Program-made: the position numbers and the translations under genes
Notes under the pieces: generated by a model
What the model saw: the letters and a program-made list of their open reading frames with translations, nothing else
Database searches by the model: none
Told to the model about the DNA's origin: nothing
Source of the DNA: Orientallactaga sibirica
Taxonomy: Eukaryota; Chordata; Mammalia; Rodentia; Dipodidae
NCBI GenBank assembly: GCA_036365145.1
Contig: JAEOAD010001413.1
Coordinates: 1,135,001-1,199,000 of the forward strand
Length of the DNA: 64,000 bases
Reading direction: 5' to 3'
Shown: positions 29,096-38,579 of the stretch, piece by piece
How the letters are laid out: each line of letters starts with the position of its first letter
Numbering within the stretch: the first letter of the stretch is position 1

Positions 29096-30128
29096 GAGGA
29101 AGTAGCTCAGTGGTAGAGCACCTGCTTAGAATCCCTCAGTGAGGGGCTGGGGGCGTGGCTCAGTGATAGAGCACCTGCTTAGAATCCCTCAGTGAGGGGC
29201 TGGGGTGTGGCTCAGTGGTAGAGCTCCTGCCTAGAATCCCCCAGTGAGGGGCTGGGGGTGTGGCTCAGTGGTAGAGCTCCTGCCTAGAATCCCCCAGTGA
29301 GGAGCTGGGGTGTGGCTCAGTGGTAGAGGTCCTGCCTAGAATCCCCCAGTGAGGGGCTGAGGGCGTGGCTCAGTGGTAGAGGTCCTGCCTAGAATCCCCC
29401 AGTGAGGGGCTGGGGGTGTGGCTCAGGGGCTAGAATCCCCCAGTGAGGAGCTGGGGTGTGGCTCAGTGGTAGAGGTCCTGCCTAGAATCCCCCAGTGAGG
29501 ACTGGGGTGTGGCTCAGTGGTAGAGCTCCTGCCTAGGACAGTGAGGGGCTGGGGCATGGCTCAGTGATAGAGCAACTGCCTAGAATCCCCCAGTGAGGGG
29601 TTGGGGTTTGGCATAGAGCTCTTGCTCCCCCCAGTGAGGGGCTGGGGTGTGGCTCAGTGGTAGAGCTCCTGCCTAGAATCCCCCAGTGAGGGGCTGGGAG
29701 CATGGCTCAGTGGTAGAGCTCCTGTCTAGAATCCCCCAGTGAGGGGCTGGGGCGTGTGGCTGCCCAGAATCCCCAGTGAGGGGCTGGGGGCGTGGCTCAG
29801 TGGTAGAGCTCCTGCCTAGAATCCCCCAGTGAGGGGCTGGGAGCATGGCTCAGTGGTAGAGCTCCTGTCTAGAATCCCCCAGTGAGGGGCTGGGGGCGTG
29901 GCTCAGTGGTAGAGCTCCTGCCCAGAATCCCCCAGTGAGGGGCTGGGGGCGTGGCTCAGTGGTAGAGCTCCTGCCTAGAATCCCCCAGTGAGGGGCTGGG
30001 AGCATGGCTCAGTGGTAGAGCCTAGAATCCCCCAGTGAGGGGCTGGGAGCGTGGCTCAGTGGTAGAGCTCCTGCCCAGAATCCCCCAGTGAGGGGCTGGG
30101 GGCGTGGCTCAGTGGTAGAGCGCTTGCT
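29096..30128 (+). repeat. ID-derived 53-bp tandem array E (about 19 units)
   Basis: Plus-strand units; early ones have ACCTGCTTAGAATCCCTCAG, later ones the common CTCCTGCCTAGAATCCCCC. Several broken units (29428-29440, 29540-29550, 29607-29635, 29755-29775, 30022). It ends in a complete ID at 30105-30175. Confidence 0.91.
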
Positions 30129-30300
30129 TAGCATGTTCTAGGTCTTGGGTTCCATCCCCATGACCAAAACCCAAAACAAGTGAGCTATGCATGGTGGCAT
30201 GCACCTGGCGTGCTAACTTCTGGGGTGGCTTCGGCCAGAAGATTGATTGAACTTAGGAGTTCAAGGCTATCCTGAGAAACCTCATCTCAAAAACAAACAA
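30105..30300 (+). mobile_element. Complete ID plus B1-like body (B4-type) at the array 3' edge
   Basis: The last array unit continues as GAGCGCTTGCTTAGCATG, then the B-box-like GGGTTCCATCCCC, so this unit retains both pol III boxes. A diverged B1-type body follows (CATGGTGGCATGCACC ... CCTCATCTCAAAAAC). Confidence 0.78.
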
Positions 30301-30750
30301 ATAATAATAATAATAATAAAAACACCATTAACAACAAAAGCAGCAGCAGCAGTCATGGAATTAGCTACCTGATACTCAATTCATGCTCGTCTTTCTGCCA
30401 TAGTGAGACACAGACTCTGGTGTCTGTGGAATCCTTCAGCACGGGCTCCGTCTGCTCATCCACATAAGCCCCCATCCATGCCCACGAGCACATGCCGTTG
30501 TGTTGCTGGGCAAGACTTAATGTCTGACTCTGATCATTGAACCCGTGCATCACAGTTAGCTATGGTCTCTCTCTTGGCTAGCGCAGTTATTGGGATGGAG
30601 GAGAGAACATGTGAAAATAGGTTTTTCTTCACATTTCCATCAGCTTGGCTTAGCCCATCCGTGCATGGCGGCAAGGTTGACAGTAAGGTCAGAACACTCT
30701 GACCCTCTCATTGTTTGGGAAACTCCATTTCTCTTAGGGAAGAAGGGCTT
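30301..30750. other. Unique stretch (part duplicated)
   Basis: (AAT)n at 30301-30322, then unique sequence. From about 30468 onward it is duplicated at 36708, while 30130-30467 has no counterpart in copy 2. No exon supported. Confidence 0.5.
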
Positions 30751-30904
30751 TTATTCTTTGAGACAGAGATGAATATTGTACCCCAGGCTGGCCTGGAACT
30801 CATTACGTAACCCAGGCTTGTTACAACCTTGCCGCAGTCCTCCTGCCTCAGCTTCCTAAGTTCTAAGTTTTAGGACAGCAGGCATGAGCTACCATACCTT
30901 TTTG
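30751..30904 (-). mobile_element. Old B1-type SINE (dup copy 1)
   Basis: TTTGAGACAGAGATGAATAT ... GGCATGAGCTACCATACC; target of the next Dip insertion. Confidence 0.72.
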
Positions 30905-31182
30905 TTTTAATTATTTTATTTATTTTGGAGAGAGACAGAGAGAGAGACAGACAGAGAGAGAGGGAGGGAGAGAGACAGAGATGGGCATGCCAGCAGTCTC
31001 AGCTGCTGTGAACGAAATCCAGATGCATGCGCCCCCTTGTGGGCAAGTGTGGCATTGCGCCCTTGCATCACTTTGCATCTGGCTAAACGTGGGACCTAGA
31101 GATTGGAACCACTGGAGATTGGAACCAGCGTTCTTAGGCTTAGCAGGCAGGCGCCTTAACCACTAAGCTATCTCTCCAGCCC
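30905..31182 (-). mobile_element. Dip-type SINE, long subfamily, CTCF-like core (dup copy 1)
   Basis: Perfect 15-bp target duplication TACCATACCTTTTTG at 30890-30904 and 31183-31197. Contains GCGCCCCCTTGTGGG at about 31030-31044 (reverse complement of a CTCF-like core). A nine-base GGAACCACT/GGAACCAGC repeat lies near 31105-31130. Confidence 0.92.
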
Positions 31183-31197
31183 TACCATACCTTTTTG

Positions 31198-31341
31198 GGG
31201 GTGGTTTTGAGGTAGGGTCTCACTCTAGCCCAGGCTGACCTCTAATTCACTATGCAGTCTCGGGGTGGCCTAGAATTCAGCGATCCTCCTACCTCTGCCT
31301 CCAGAGTGCTGGGATTAAAGGCGTGCACCACCACACCTGGC
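31198..31341 (-). mobile_element. B1-type SINE (dup copy 1)
   Basis: TTTTGAGGTAGGGTCTCACT ... CCACCACACCTGGC. Confidence 0.88.
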
Positions 31342-31446
31342 ATGAAATTTACTTTTAATGTGTAAGTTCAAAGTGCATCTGGAAATGTTGAAGGTTTTGG
31401 GGTTAGATTTGCAAGGGCCAGAAAGGGGATGAAAAAACATTTCCTT

Positions 31447-31658
31447 CTCTTTATTTTTAAAATTTTTAATTTTTTTAAAAATATATATATATATTTGAGA
31501 GGGAAAGAGAGATAAAGGCAGATAGAGAGAATGGGAGATGAACTCCAGGTGCATATGCCACCTTGTGCATCTGGCTTTACTTGGGTACTGGGGGGTGGAA
31601 CCTGGGTCCTTTGGCTTTGTAGGTAAGCGCTTTAACTGCTAAACCATCTCTCCAGCCC
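31447..31658 (-). mobile_element. Dip-type SINE (dup copy 1)
   Basis: AT-rich tail with ATATATATATAT; lacks the CAGGGCCTCCAGCC word (GGGAGATGAACTCC); head ends CATCTCTCCAGCCC. Confidence 0.84.
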
Positions 31659-31770
31659 TTTTTTGTTGTTTTGATTTTTCGAGGTAGGGTCTCACCCTAG
31701 CCTGGGCTGACCTCTTACCTCTGCCTCCAAGTGCTGGGATTAAAGGCATGCACCATCATACCCAACTATC
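31659..31770 (-). mobile_element. B1-type SINE, internally deleted (dup copy 1)
   Basis: CGAGGTAGGGTCTCACCCTA, then CTCTTACCTCTGCCTCC; middle missing. Confidence 0.82.
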
Positions 31771-32335
31771 TTTTTCTCTTTATATGAGGCCAAGATTTGC
31801 TGAAAAGAATCACCCACCTAGCACAAGGTGTTTCTGTTTTGGAGAGAAAGAAAATGTCTGTGAAAAATTCTGAAAACACAAAAGAGGTAAAATGCATCTG
31901 AAAACGTTGCAATTGGGGGAGAATATTGATTTCCTGGTAAAGCTGTCACCACCAATTATTATCTGATCACTCAGAACAGCTTGAGGAAATGAGAGTATGC
32001 CTAAAATTCAAAGTCAAATACACTTTATTTCTTGGAAAACAGTGTTTATCATTAAGAAGTCATGACAAGTATATTTCAGCTATGAATAAAGGCAATTTGG
32101 GAGGAGTTACAGAGAGACATAAAAGAGAGCTGATGCTAATTTATAAATCTGTTGATGCCTAGAGAAGTTAGCAACAGGCAAAATGACATCCCTGGAACCC
32201 TGAAGGGCAGAGAAGATGAATCAGGACTTCCAGATTCAGGAGCTTGTGACAAGGCAGGAGAGGGACAGAGAAAATTCTATAGTTTATATAAGAAAACATC
32301 ACTGCTGGGGTCATAGCATAGTACAGCATAGGATA
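31771..32335. other. AT-rich unique stretch (dup copy 1)
   Basis: No repeat recognised apart from an imperfect ATAGCATAGTACAGCATAGG short repeat next to array F. No exon supported. Duplicated at about 38003-38575. Confidence 0.5.
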
Positions 32336-32340
32336 GTGTA

Positions 32341-32999
32341 GTATAGAGCTCCTGCCTAGAATCCCCCAGTGAGGGGCTGGGGGTATGGCTCAGTGGTAGA
32401 GCTCCTGCCTAGAATCCCCCAGTGAGGGGCTGGGGGCGTGGCTCAGTGGTAGAACTCTGCCTAGAATCCCCCAGTGAGGGGCTGGGGGCGTGGCTCATTG
32501 GTAGAGCTCCTGCCTAGAATCCCCCAGTGAGGGGCTGGGGGCGTGGCTCAGTGGTAGAGCTCCTGCCTAGAATCCCCCAGTGAGGGGCTGGGGGTGTGGC
32601 TCAGTGGTAGAGCTCCTGCCTAGAATCCCCCAGTGAGGGGCTGGGGGCGTGGTTCAGTGGTAGAGCTCCTGCCTAGAATCCCCCAGTGAGGAGCTGGGGG
32701 CATGACTCAGTGGTAGAGCTCCTGCCTAGAATCCCCCAGTGAGGGGCTGGGGGCGTGGTTCAGTGGTAGAGCTCCTGCCTAGAATCCCCCAGTGAGGGGC
32801 TGGGGGCGTGGCTCAGTGGTAGAGCTCCTGTCTAGAATCCCCCAGTGAGGGGCTGGGGGCGTGGCTCAGTGGTAGAGCTCCTGCCTAGAATCCCCAGTGA
32901 GGGGCTGGGAGTGTGGCTCAGTGGTAGAGCTCCTGCCTAGAATCCCCAGTGAGGGGCTGGGAGTGTGGCTCAGTGGTAGAGCTCCTGCCTAGAATTCCC
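32341..32999 (+). repeat. ID-derived 53-bp tandem array F (about 12 units, dup copy 1)
   Basis: Regular 53-bp spacing (for example GAGGGGCTGG at 32582 and 32635). It ends by running without a gap from TTCCCCAGTG into a Dip 3' end. Confidence 0.92.
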
Positions 33000-33085
33000 C
33001 AGTGGCTGGAGGTTCTGGCATTCCCATTCTCTCTCTCTCTCTCTCTCTCTTCCTCTTTCCCTCTCTCAAATATATATATATTTTA
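32998..33085 (+). mobile_element. Dip-type SINE 3' end fused to array F
   Basis: CAGTGGCTGGAGGTTCTGGC, (CT)n and AAATATATATAT; the head is replaced by the ID array, with CAGTG shared at the joint. Confidence 0.86.
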
Positions 33086-33950
33086 AATACTGCTGAAAGC
33101 CTCCTCCATGTGGACCAGCTGACAGAAAGCTGGAAAAAGCTATGCTGCATGCATTTCAATGGGAGAGAGAAAACACCAGTGAAGATACTCCACAGTGGAC
33201 ACTGCAAGCTTTAAATTTGGCCAGCCAGGCCAAATGAGCCAATGGGTGCTATAGTGGCATGTCTGTTATGGGGGAAAACAACTGCTCTCTAATTGGATTA
33301 GAGGCCCACCCCATGGGAGGGAATACATCCCTGATACTGAAAACCTACAACAGGGGTAGTCATGAGCACTAGGGGTGTAACGTCTGCTGGTGTCTGGCTA
33401 AATGTCTATACTATGCTCACCAAACTGTCTGGTAAGCACTTCTCTTAATGTTCACACCCATATATTAATGCTACTCTCATGTTTGGTTAGAGAAGCTTCT
33501 CTTTTCATATGGCAGTGACCTTGGGATGACTCAGAAGGCACCATGGTGCTGAGAAGAAGTGACAGAGGAGTGCTCAGCACTGAAATATCTCTAACACACC
33601 TTCCAAGGCTCAGGGTCCATTGAGGAAGAGGGGGCAGAAAGAATGTAAGAGCCAAAGGAAGAGTAGGACTCCTTACAATGTGCTCCTCCAGACACAAAAT
33701 GGCCTGGATATCCATGACCTCACAGTGCCTGACACTACCTACACAAGACCATCATAATAGGAGGAAAAGATGATGACATCAAACTGAAAAGAGAGACTGA
33801 TTGAGAGAGGGAGGGTATATGATGGAGAGTGGAGTTTCAAAGAGGAAAGTGGGGGGAGGGAGAGAAGTACCATGGGATATTGTCTACAATTAAGGAAGTT
33901 GTCAATAAAAAAATAATAAATAAATAAATAAATAAAAATTAATTAAAAAA
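33086..33950 (+). mobile_element. L1 3' UTR-like segment (dup copy 1)
   Basis: About 0.86 kb ending GTACCATGGGATATTGTCTA, GAAGTTGTCAATAAAAAAAT and an AATA-rich tail. GATGATGACATCAAACTG is shared with the separate insertion at 27.8 kb, which supports an L1-family 3' end. ORF2 coding sequence was not recognised, so it is a 5'-truncated, inactive copy. Confidence 0.7.
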
Positions 33951-33996
33951 GGATTGGAGAGATGGCTTAGCAGTTAAGGCTCTTGCCTATGAAGCA
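33951..33996 (+). mobile_element. Dip-type SINE head fragment (dup copy 1)
   Basis: GGATTGGAGAGATGGCTTAG CAGTTAAGGCTCTTGCC, then leaves the family at GAAGCAAAACAAAGC. Confidence 0.75.
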
Positions 33997-34235
33997 AAAC
34001 AAAGCAAAAGAAAAAAAAAAGAAACAACACGGTGGATGATTAAGAAAAAGAGAGAGAGAGAATGAACAAGCAGAGAGGGAGAAAGGGAGACAGCAAGGAA
34101 GGGAGAGAAGAAAAAGTGGAAAGAAGATGGAAGGTGATGACACAAGAGCAAAGTCATACAAAGTGGCACACACTTCTGGACCATGAGGCATGTCAATTCT
34201 ATCCCTTTCTTGCTCTCTCTCTCAAAAAAAAAATC
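33997..34235. repeat. Purine-rich tract with Dip-like end (dup copy 1)
   Basis: AG/GAA-rich segment 33997-34140, whose inverted counterpart lies at 41914-42062. 34165-34230 resembles a Dip 3' end (CACACTTCTGGACCATGAGG, CTCTCTCTCTCAAAA). Confidence 0.75.
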
Positions 34236-35147
34236 ATAATAACAAACTGCAAAAAATTACAGTAGAATTCATCCAACGGGTGGCCAGATCCGCACATGAA
34301 GCCTTGACGAACAGGTGGAAAGATCTGTAAGTTCTAGGGGACAAAGAAGGAATGCAGTGTAGGCATATCGTGGCTCATGGCTGCACTTTGCGATGCTAAG
34401 GCATTTTTGTCAGAAAGAAATCAAAAATCCCAACGTGCTTTCGCTGCGTTCAGTTCTTCATTCTGAGTTACCCATTCATCTGTGAAAGGCTGGCAAGTTC
34501 CCAAAGCACATATATACCAGGAGTGGGGGAGCCACACGCAAGATTCTGGGGGTACTTTGCTCAAAACACATTGAGTTATACATTAGGACTTTCATCCGCA
34601 GCGACGACACACAGGCGTCCAGCCACTATTGAAAATGTGGGAGGCAGCAGTAGATGAATATTAGACACACAGGTGGTCCATGAATTGAGAATTCCTTTAA
34701 CGCGTGCTAAACGTTATCACAGGGCTTTTCCCCCCCCTTCTTCTTCTTTTCTATTTTTCCTCATGCGCTTCAAAGTAAAAGCGTAGACAGGTCTTCATGG
34801 CTTTGAAAAGTACAAGCCGTCTTTCGGTGCTCATCGGCTCAGAGAAATGATGACTGTTTCAAAACCGCTGGGTAGAAAGCAGAGGGAACGTGCCAAGAAC
34901 TGCTCAGGGGGTTCAAAGTCAAAATAGAACAATAACAACAAAACCTCCCCTTGGGAGAAGAAGCTCTGGCATGGGGCAGGGTGTGCGCTTTGGAGGGTGA
35001 GAGCAGAGGACACGTGGATGCTGACATTCTCCCCTACTTTGTCAGAAAAGCCTGCAACAATATCTAAGCTAGGAGCTTTGATGGCTCTACTGCCAAATTT
35101 CAAATCCCTTTTCTTCTCTCTCTTTTTCCTTCCTTCCTCTCTTTTTC
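34236..35147. other. Unique stretch (dup copy 1)
   Basis: About 0.9 kb without recognised repeats, with unusually many CpG for this window (CAGCGACGACACACAGGCG, TTAACGCGTGC, AAGCGTAGAC). Duplicated at 40465-41375. No splice-bounded frame seen; it could be part of an exon or regulatory element. Confidence 0.45.
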
Positions 35148-35172
35148 TGTATATTTTAAAACTCTGTCTTAA

Positions 35173-35310
35173 TCTGGGTGTGGGGGCACATGCCTTTAGT
35201 TCCAGCACTTGGGAGGCCAAGGTAGTAGGACTGCCATGAGTTTGAGGCCACCCTGAGAATACAGAGTGAATTCCAGGTCAGCCTAGGCTAGAGAGAGAGA
35301 GACATTACCT

Positions 35311-35347
<37 letters not shown>
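35173..35347 (+). mobile_element. B1-type SINE (dup copy 2)
   Basis: Counterpart of 28562-28735, but with an uninterrupted A tail of about 37 instead of (AAAAAT)n. Confidence 0.88.
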
Positions 35348-35350
<3 letters not shown>

Positions 35351-35352
35351 AA

Positions 35353-35475
35353 GAATAGCCTAGAAAGATGGCTTAGTGGTTGGCTTGTCAAGCCTCGAGT
35401 TCATTTGCAGTGGGTGGAGGCCCTGGAGTGTCCATTCTTTCTCTGTCTCTCAAATAAATAAAATATTATTTTAAA
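35353..35475 (+). mobile_element. Dip-type SINE, internally deleted (dup copy 2)
   Basis: TTGTCAAGCCT is joined directly to CGAGTTCATTTGCAGTGG; the intervening body present at 28780-28847 in copy 1 is missing. Confidence 0.87.
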
Positions 35476-35487
35476 AAAGAAAAATGC

Positions 35488-35625
35488 AGCACTTGGAGGC
35501 AGAGGTAGGAGTATTGCCAAGAGTTTGAGGCCACCCTGATACTACAAAGTAAAATCCAGGTCAGCCTGGGCTAGAGTGAGACCATACTTGGAAAACAAAA
35601 ATAAATAAATACAAAAGCTCTGTCT
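35488..35625 (+). mobile_element. B1-type SINE, 5'-truncated (dup copy 2)
   Basis: AGCACTTGGAGGCAGAGGTA ... ACCATACTTGGAAAAC. Confidence 0.84.
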
Positions 35626-35640
35626 TTAAAAGTAAAAATA

Positions 35641-35780
35641 GATTTGAGCTCAGTGGAAGTAGCTCAGTGGTAGAGCACCTGCTTAGAATCCCTCAGTGAG
35701 GGGCTGGGGTGTGGCTCAGTGGTAGAGCTCCTGCCTAGAATCCCCCAGTGAGGGGCTGGGGTGTGGCTCAGTGGTGAGTG
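35641..35780 (+). repeat. ID-derived array G (2-3 units) ending in a hybrid unit
   Basis: Two 53-bp-type units, then a unit that starts GTGTGGCTCAGTGG and changes to TGAGTGATTCCTGCCTAATA, mixing ID-type (CCTGCCT) and 58-bp-type (GAGTGATT, AATAAGAGTG) words. Confidence 0.88.
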
Positions 35781-36693
35781 ATTCCTGCCTAATAAGAGTG
35801 CTGTAAGGTAAGGCTGAGGGAGATGGCTCAGTGGTGAGTGATTACATGTAATAAGAGTGCTGTAAGGTAAGGCAGATGGCTCAGTGGTGAGTGATTACAG
35901 TAATAAGAGTGCTGTGAGGGGCTGGGGAGATGGCTCAGTGGTAGAGTGATTACATGAATAAGAGTGCTGAGGTAAGGCTGGGGAGATGGCTCAGTGGTGA
36001 GTGATTACTTGAAATAAGAGTGCTGTAAGGTAAGGCTGGGGAGATGGCTCAGTGGTGAGTGATTACATGTGATAAGAGTGCTGTAAGGTAAGGCTAGGGA
36101 GATGGCAGTGGTGAGTGATTACATGTAATAAGAGTGCTGTAAGGTAAGGCTGGGGAGATGGCTCAGTGGTGAGTGATTACATGTAATAAGAGTGCTGTAA
36201 GGTAAGGCTGGGGAGATGGCTCAGTGGTGAGTGATTACATGTAATAAGAGTGCTGTAAGGTAAGGCTGGGGAGATGGCTCAGTGGTGAGTGATTACATGT
36301 AATAAGAGTGCTGTAAGATAAGGCCTGAGAGATGGCTCAGTGGTGAGTGATTACATGTAATAAGAGTGCTGTAAGGTAAGGCCGGGGAGATGGCTCAGTG
36401 GTGAGTGATTACATGTAATAAGAGTGCTGTAAGGTAAGGCTCGGGGAGATGGCTCAGTGGTGAGTGATTACATGTAATAAGAGTGCTGTAAGGTAAGGCT
36501 GGGGAGATGGCTCAGTGGTGAGTGATTACATGTAATAAGAGTGCTGTAAGGTAGGGCTGGGAGAGATGGCTCAGTGGTGAGTGATTACATGGAGATGGTC
36601 AGTAAGAGTGCTGTAAGAAGGTAAGGCTGGGGAGATGGCTCAGTGGTGAGTGATTACATGTAATAAGAGTGCTGTAAGGTAAGGCTGGGGAGA
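35766..36693 (+). repeat. 58-bp tandem array (about 16 units)
   Basis: Unit GGCTGGGGAGATGGCTCAGT GGTGAGTGATTACATG followed by TAATAAGAGTGCTGTAAGGTAA; period 58. The first third matches a B2-superfamily SINE head. Some units lack GGCTC or ACATG, or carry an extra fragment (36590-36620). Found only in copy 2 of the duplication. Confidence 0.92.
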
Positions 36694-36699
36694 TGGATT

Positions 36700-36989
36700 G
36701 GTGGCCAGCCCCCATCCATGCCCACGAGCACATGCCGTTGTGTTGCTGGGCAAGACTTAATGTCTGACTCTGATCATTGAACCCGTGCATCACAGTTAGC
36801 TATGGTCTCTCTCTTGGCTAGCGCAGTTATTGGGATGGAGGAGAGAACATGTGAAAATAGGTTTTTCTTCACATTTCCATCAGCTTGGCTTAGCCCATCC
36901 GTGCATGGCGGCAAGGTTGACAGTAAGGTCAGAACACTCTGACCCTCTCATTGTTTGGGAAACTCCATTTCTCTTAGGGAAGAAGGGCT
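36700..36989. other. Unique stretch (dup copy 2)
   Basis: Counterpart of 30468-30750 with almost no changes; begins right after the 58-bp array at GGTGGCCAGCCCCCATCC. Confidence 0.6.
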
Positions 36990-37144
36990 TTTATTCTTTG
37001 AGACAGAGATGAATATTGTACCCCAGGCTGGCCTGGAACTCATTACGTAACCCAGGCTTGTTACAACCTTGCCGCAGTCCTCCTGCCTCAGCTTCCTAAG
37101 TTCTAAGTTTTAGGACAGCAGGCATGAGCTACCATACCTTTTTG
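36990..37144 (-). mobile_element. Old B1-type SINE (dup copy 2)
   Basis: Counterpart of 30751-30904. Confidence 0.72.
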
Positions 37145-37421
37145 TTTTAATTATTTTATTTATTTTTGGAGAGAGACAGAGAGAGAGACAGACAGAGAGG
37201 GAGAGGGAGAGAGACAGAGATGGGCATGCCAGCAGTCTCAGCTGCTGTGAACGAAATCCAGATGCATGCGCCCCCTTGTGGGCAAGTGTGGCATTGCGCC
37301 CTTGCATCACTTTGCATCTGGCTAAACGTGGGACCTAGAGATTGGAACCACTGGAGATTGGAACCAGCGTTCTTAGGCTTAGCAGGCAGGCGCCTTAACC
37401 ACTAAGCTATCTCTCCAGCCC
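37145..37421 (-). mobile_element. Dip-type SINE, long subfamily, CTCF-like core (dup copy 2)
   Basis: TACCATACCTTTTTG at 37130-37144 and 37422-37436. GCGCCCCCTTGTGGG at about 37269-37283, identical to copy 1 in that word. Confidence 0.92.
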
Positions 37422-37436
37422 TACCATACCTTTTTG

Positions 37437-37580
37437 GGGGTGGTTTTGAGGTAGGGTCTCACTCTAGCCCAGGCTGACCTCTAATTCACTATGCAGTCTC
37501 GGGGTGGCCTAGAATTCAGCGATCCTCCTACCTCTGCCTCCAGAGTGCTGGGATTAAAGGCGTGCACCACCACACCTGGC
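37437..37580 (-). mobile_element. B1-type SINE (dup copy 2)
   Basis: Counterpart of 31198-31341. Confidence 0.88.
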
Positions 37581-37685
37581 ATGAAATTTACTTTTAATGT
37601 GTAAGTTCAAAGTGCATCTGGAAATGTTGAAGGTTTTGGGGTTAGATTTGCAAGGGCCAGAAAGGGGATGAAAAAGCATTTCCTT

Positions 37686-37893
37686 CTCTTTATTTTTAAA
37701 TTTTTTAATTAAAAAAAATATATATATATTTGAGAGGGAAAGAGAGATAAAGGCAGATAGACAGAATGGGAGATGAACTCCAGGTGCATATGCCACCTTG
37801 TGCATCTGGCTTTACTTGGGTACTGGGGGGTGGAACCTGGGTCCTTTGGCTTTGTAGGTAAGCGCTTTAACTGCTAAACCATCTCTCCAGCCC
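37686..37893 (-). mobile_element. Dip-type SINE (dup copy 2)
   Basis: Counterpart of 31447-31658 with a shorter ATAT tract. Confidence 0.84.
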
Positions 37894-38004
37894 TTTTTTG
37901 TTGTTTTGATTTTTCGAGGTAGGGTCTCACCCTAGCCTGGGCTGACCTCTTACCTCTGCTTCCAAGTGCTGGGATTAAAGGCATGCACCATCATACCCAA
38001 ATAT
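37894..38004 (-). mobile_element. B1-type SINE, internally deleted (dup copy 2)
   Basis: Counterpart of 31659-31770; same internal deletion, so the deletion predates the duplication. Confidence 0.82.
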
Positions 38005-38575
38005 CTTTTTCTCTTTATATGAGGCCAAGATTTGCTGAAAAGAATCACCCACCTAGCACAAGGTGTTTCTGTTTTGGAGAGAAAGAAAATGTCTGTAAAA
38101 AATTCTGAAAACACAAAAGAGGTAAAATGCATCTGAAAACGTTGCAATTGGGGGAGAATATTGATTTCCTGGTAAAGCTGTCACCACCAATTATTATCTG
38201 ATCACTCAGAACAGCTTGAGGAAATGAGAGTATGCCTAAAATTCAAAGTCAAATACACTTTATTTCTTGGAAAACAGTGTTTATCATTAAGAAGTCATGA
38301 CAAGTATATTTCAGCTATGAATAAAGGCAATTTGGGAGGAGTTACAGAGAGACATAAAAGAGAGCTGATGCTAATTTATAAATCTGTTGATGCCTAGAGA
38401 AGTTAGCAACAGGCAAAATGACATCCCTGGAACCCTGAAGGGCAGAGAAGATGAATCAGGACTTCCAGATTCAGGAGCTTGTGACAAGGCAGGAGAGGGA
38501 CAGAGAAAATTCTATAGTTTATATAAGAAAACATCACTGCTGGGGTCATAGCATAGTACAGCATAGGATAGTGTA
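38005..38575. other. AT-rich unique stretch (dup copy 2)
   Basis: Counterpart of 31771-32335; no exon supported. Confidence 0.5.
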
Positions 38576-38579
38576 GTAT

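Larger units (their letters stand above)
28537..35147 (+). repeat. Segmental tandem duplication, copy 1 (about 6.6 kb)
   Basis: TGTATATTTTAAAACTCTGT starts here and recurs at 35148 (offset 6611). The two copies run in parallel to CTTCCTCTCTTTTT at about 35147 and 41375, with scattered substitutions and small indels. The exception is 29.2-30.5 kb, whose counterpart is different. Contains SINEs, ID arrays E and F, an L1 3' end and unique sequence. Confidence 0.93.

Noticed and set aside
30590..30772. Identical 60-aa frames at 30590 and 36830 as duplicated genes
   Set aside because: They are identical because of the segmental duplication; short, no domain, runs into an old B1.
31771..32335. Possible endogenous retroviral LTR
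   Set aside because: No TG...CA termini, primer-binding site, polypurine tract or paired LTR was found; the sequence is duplicated only by the large tandem event.
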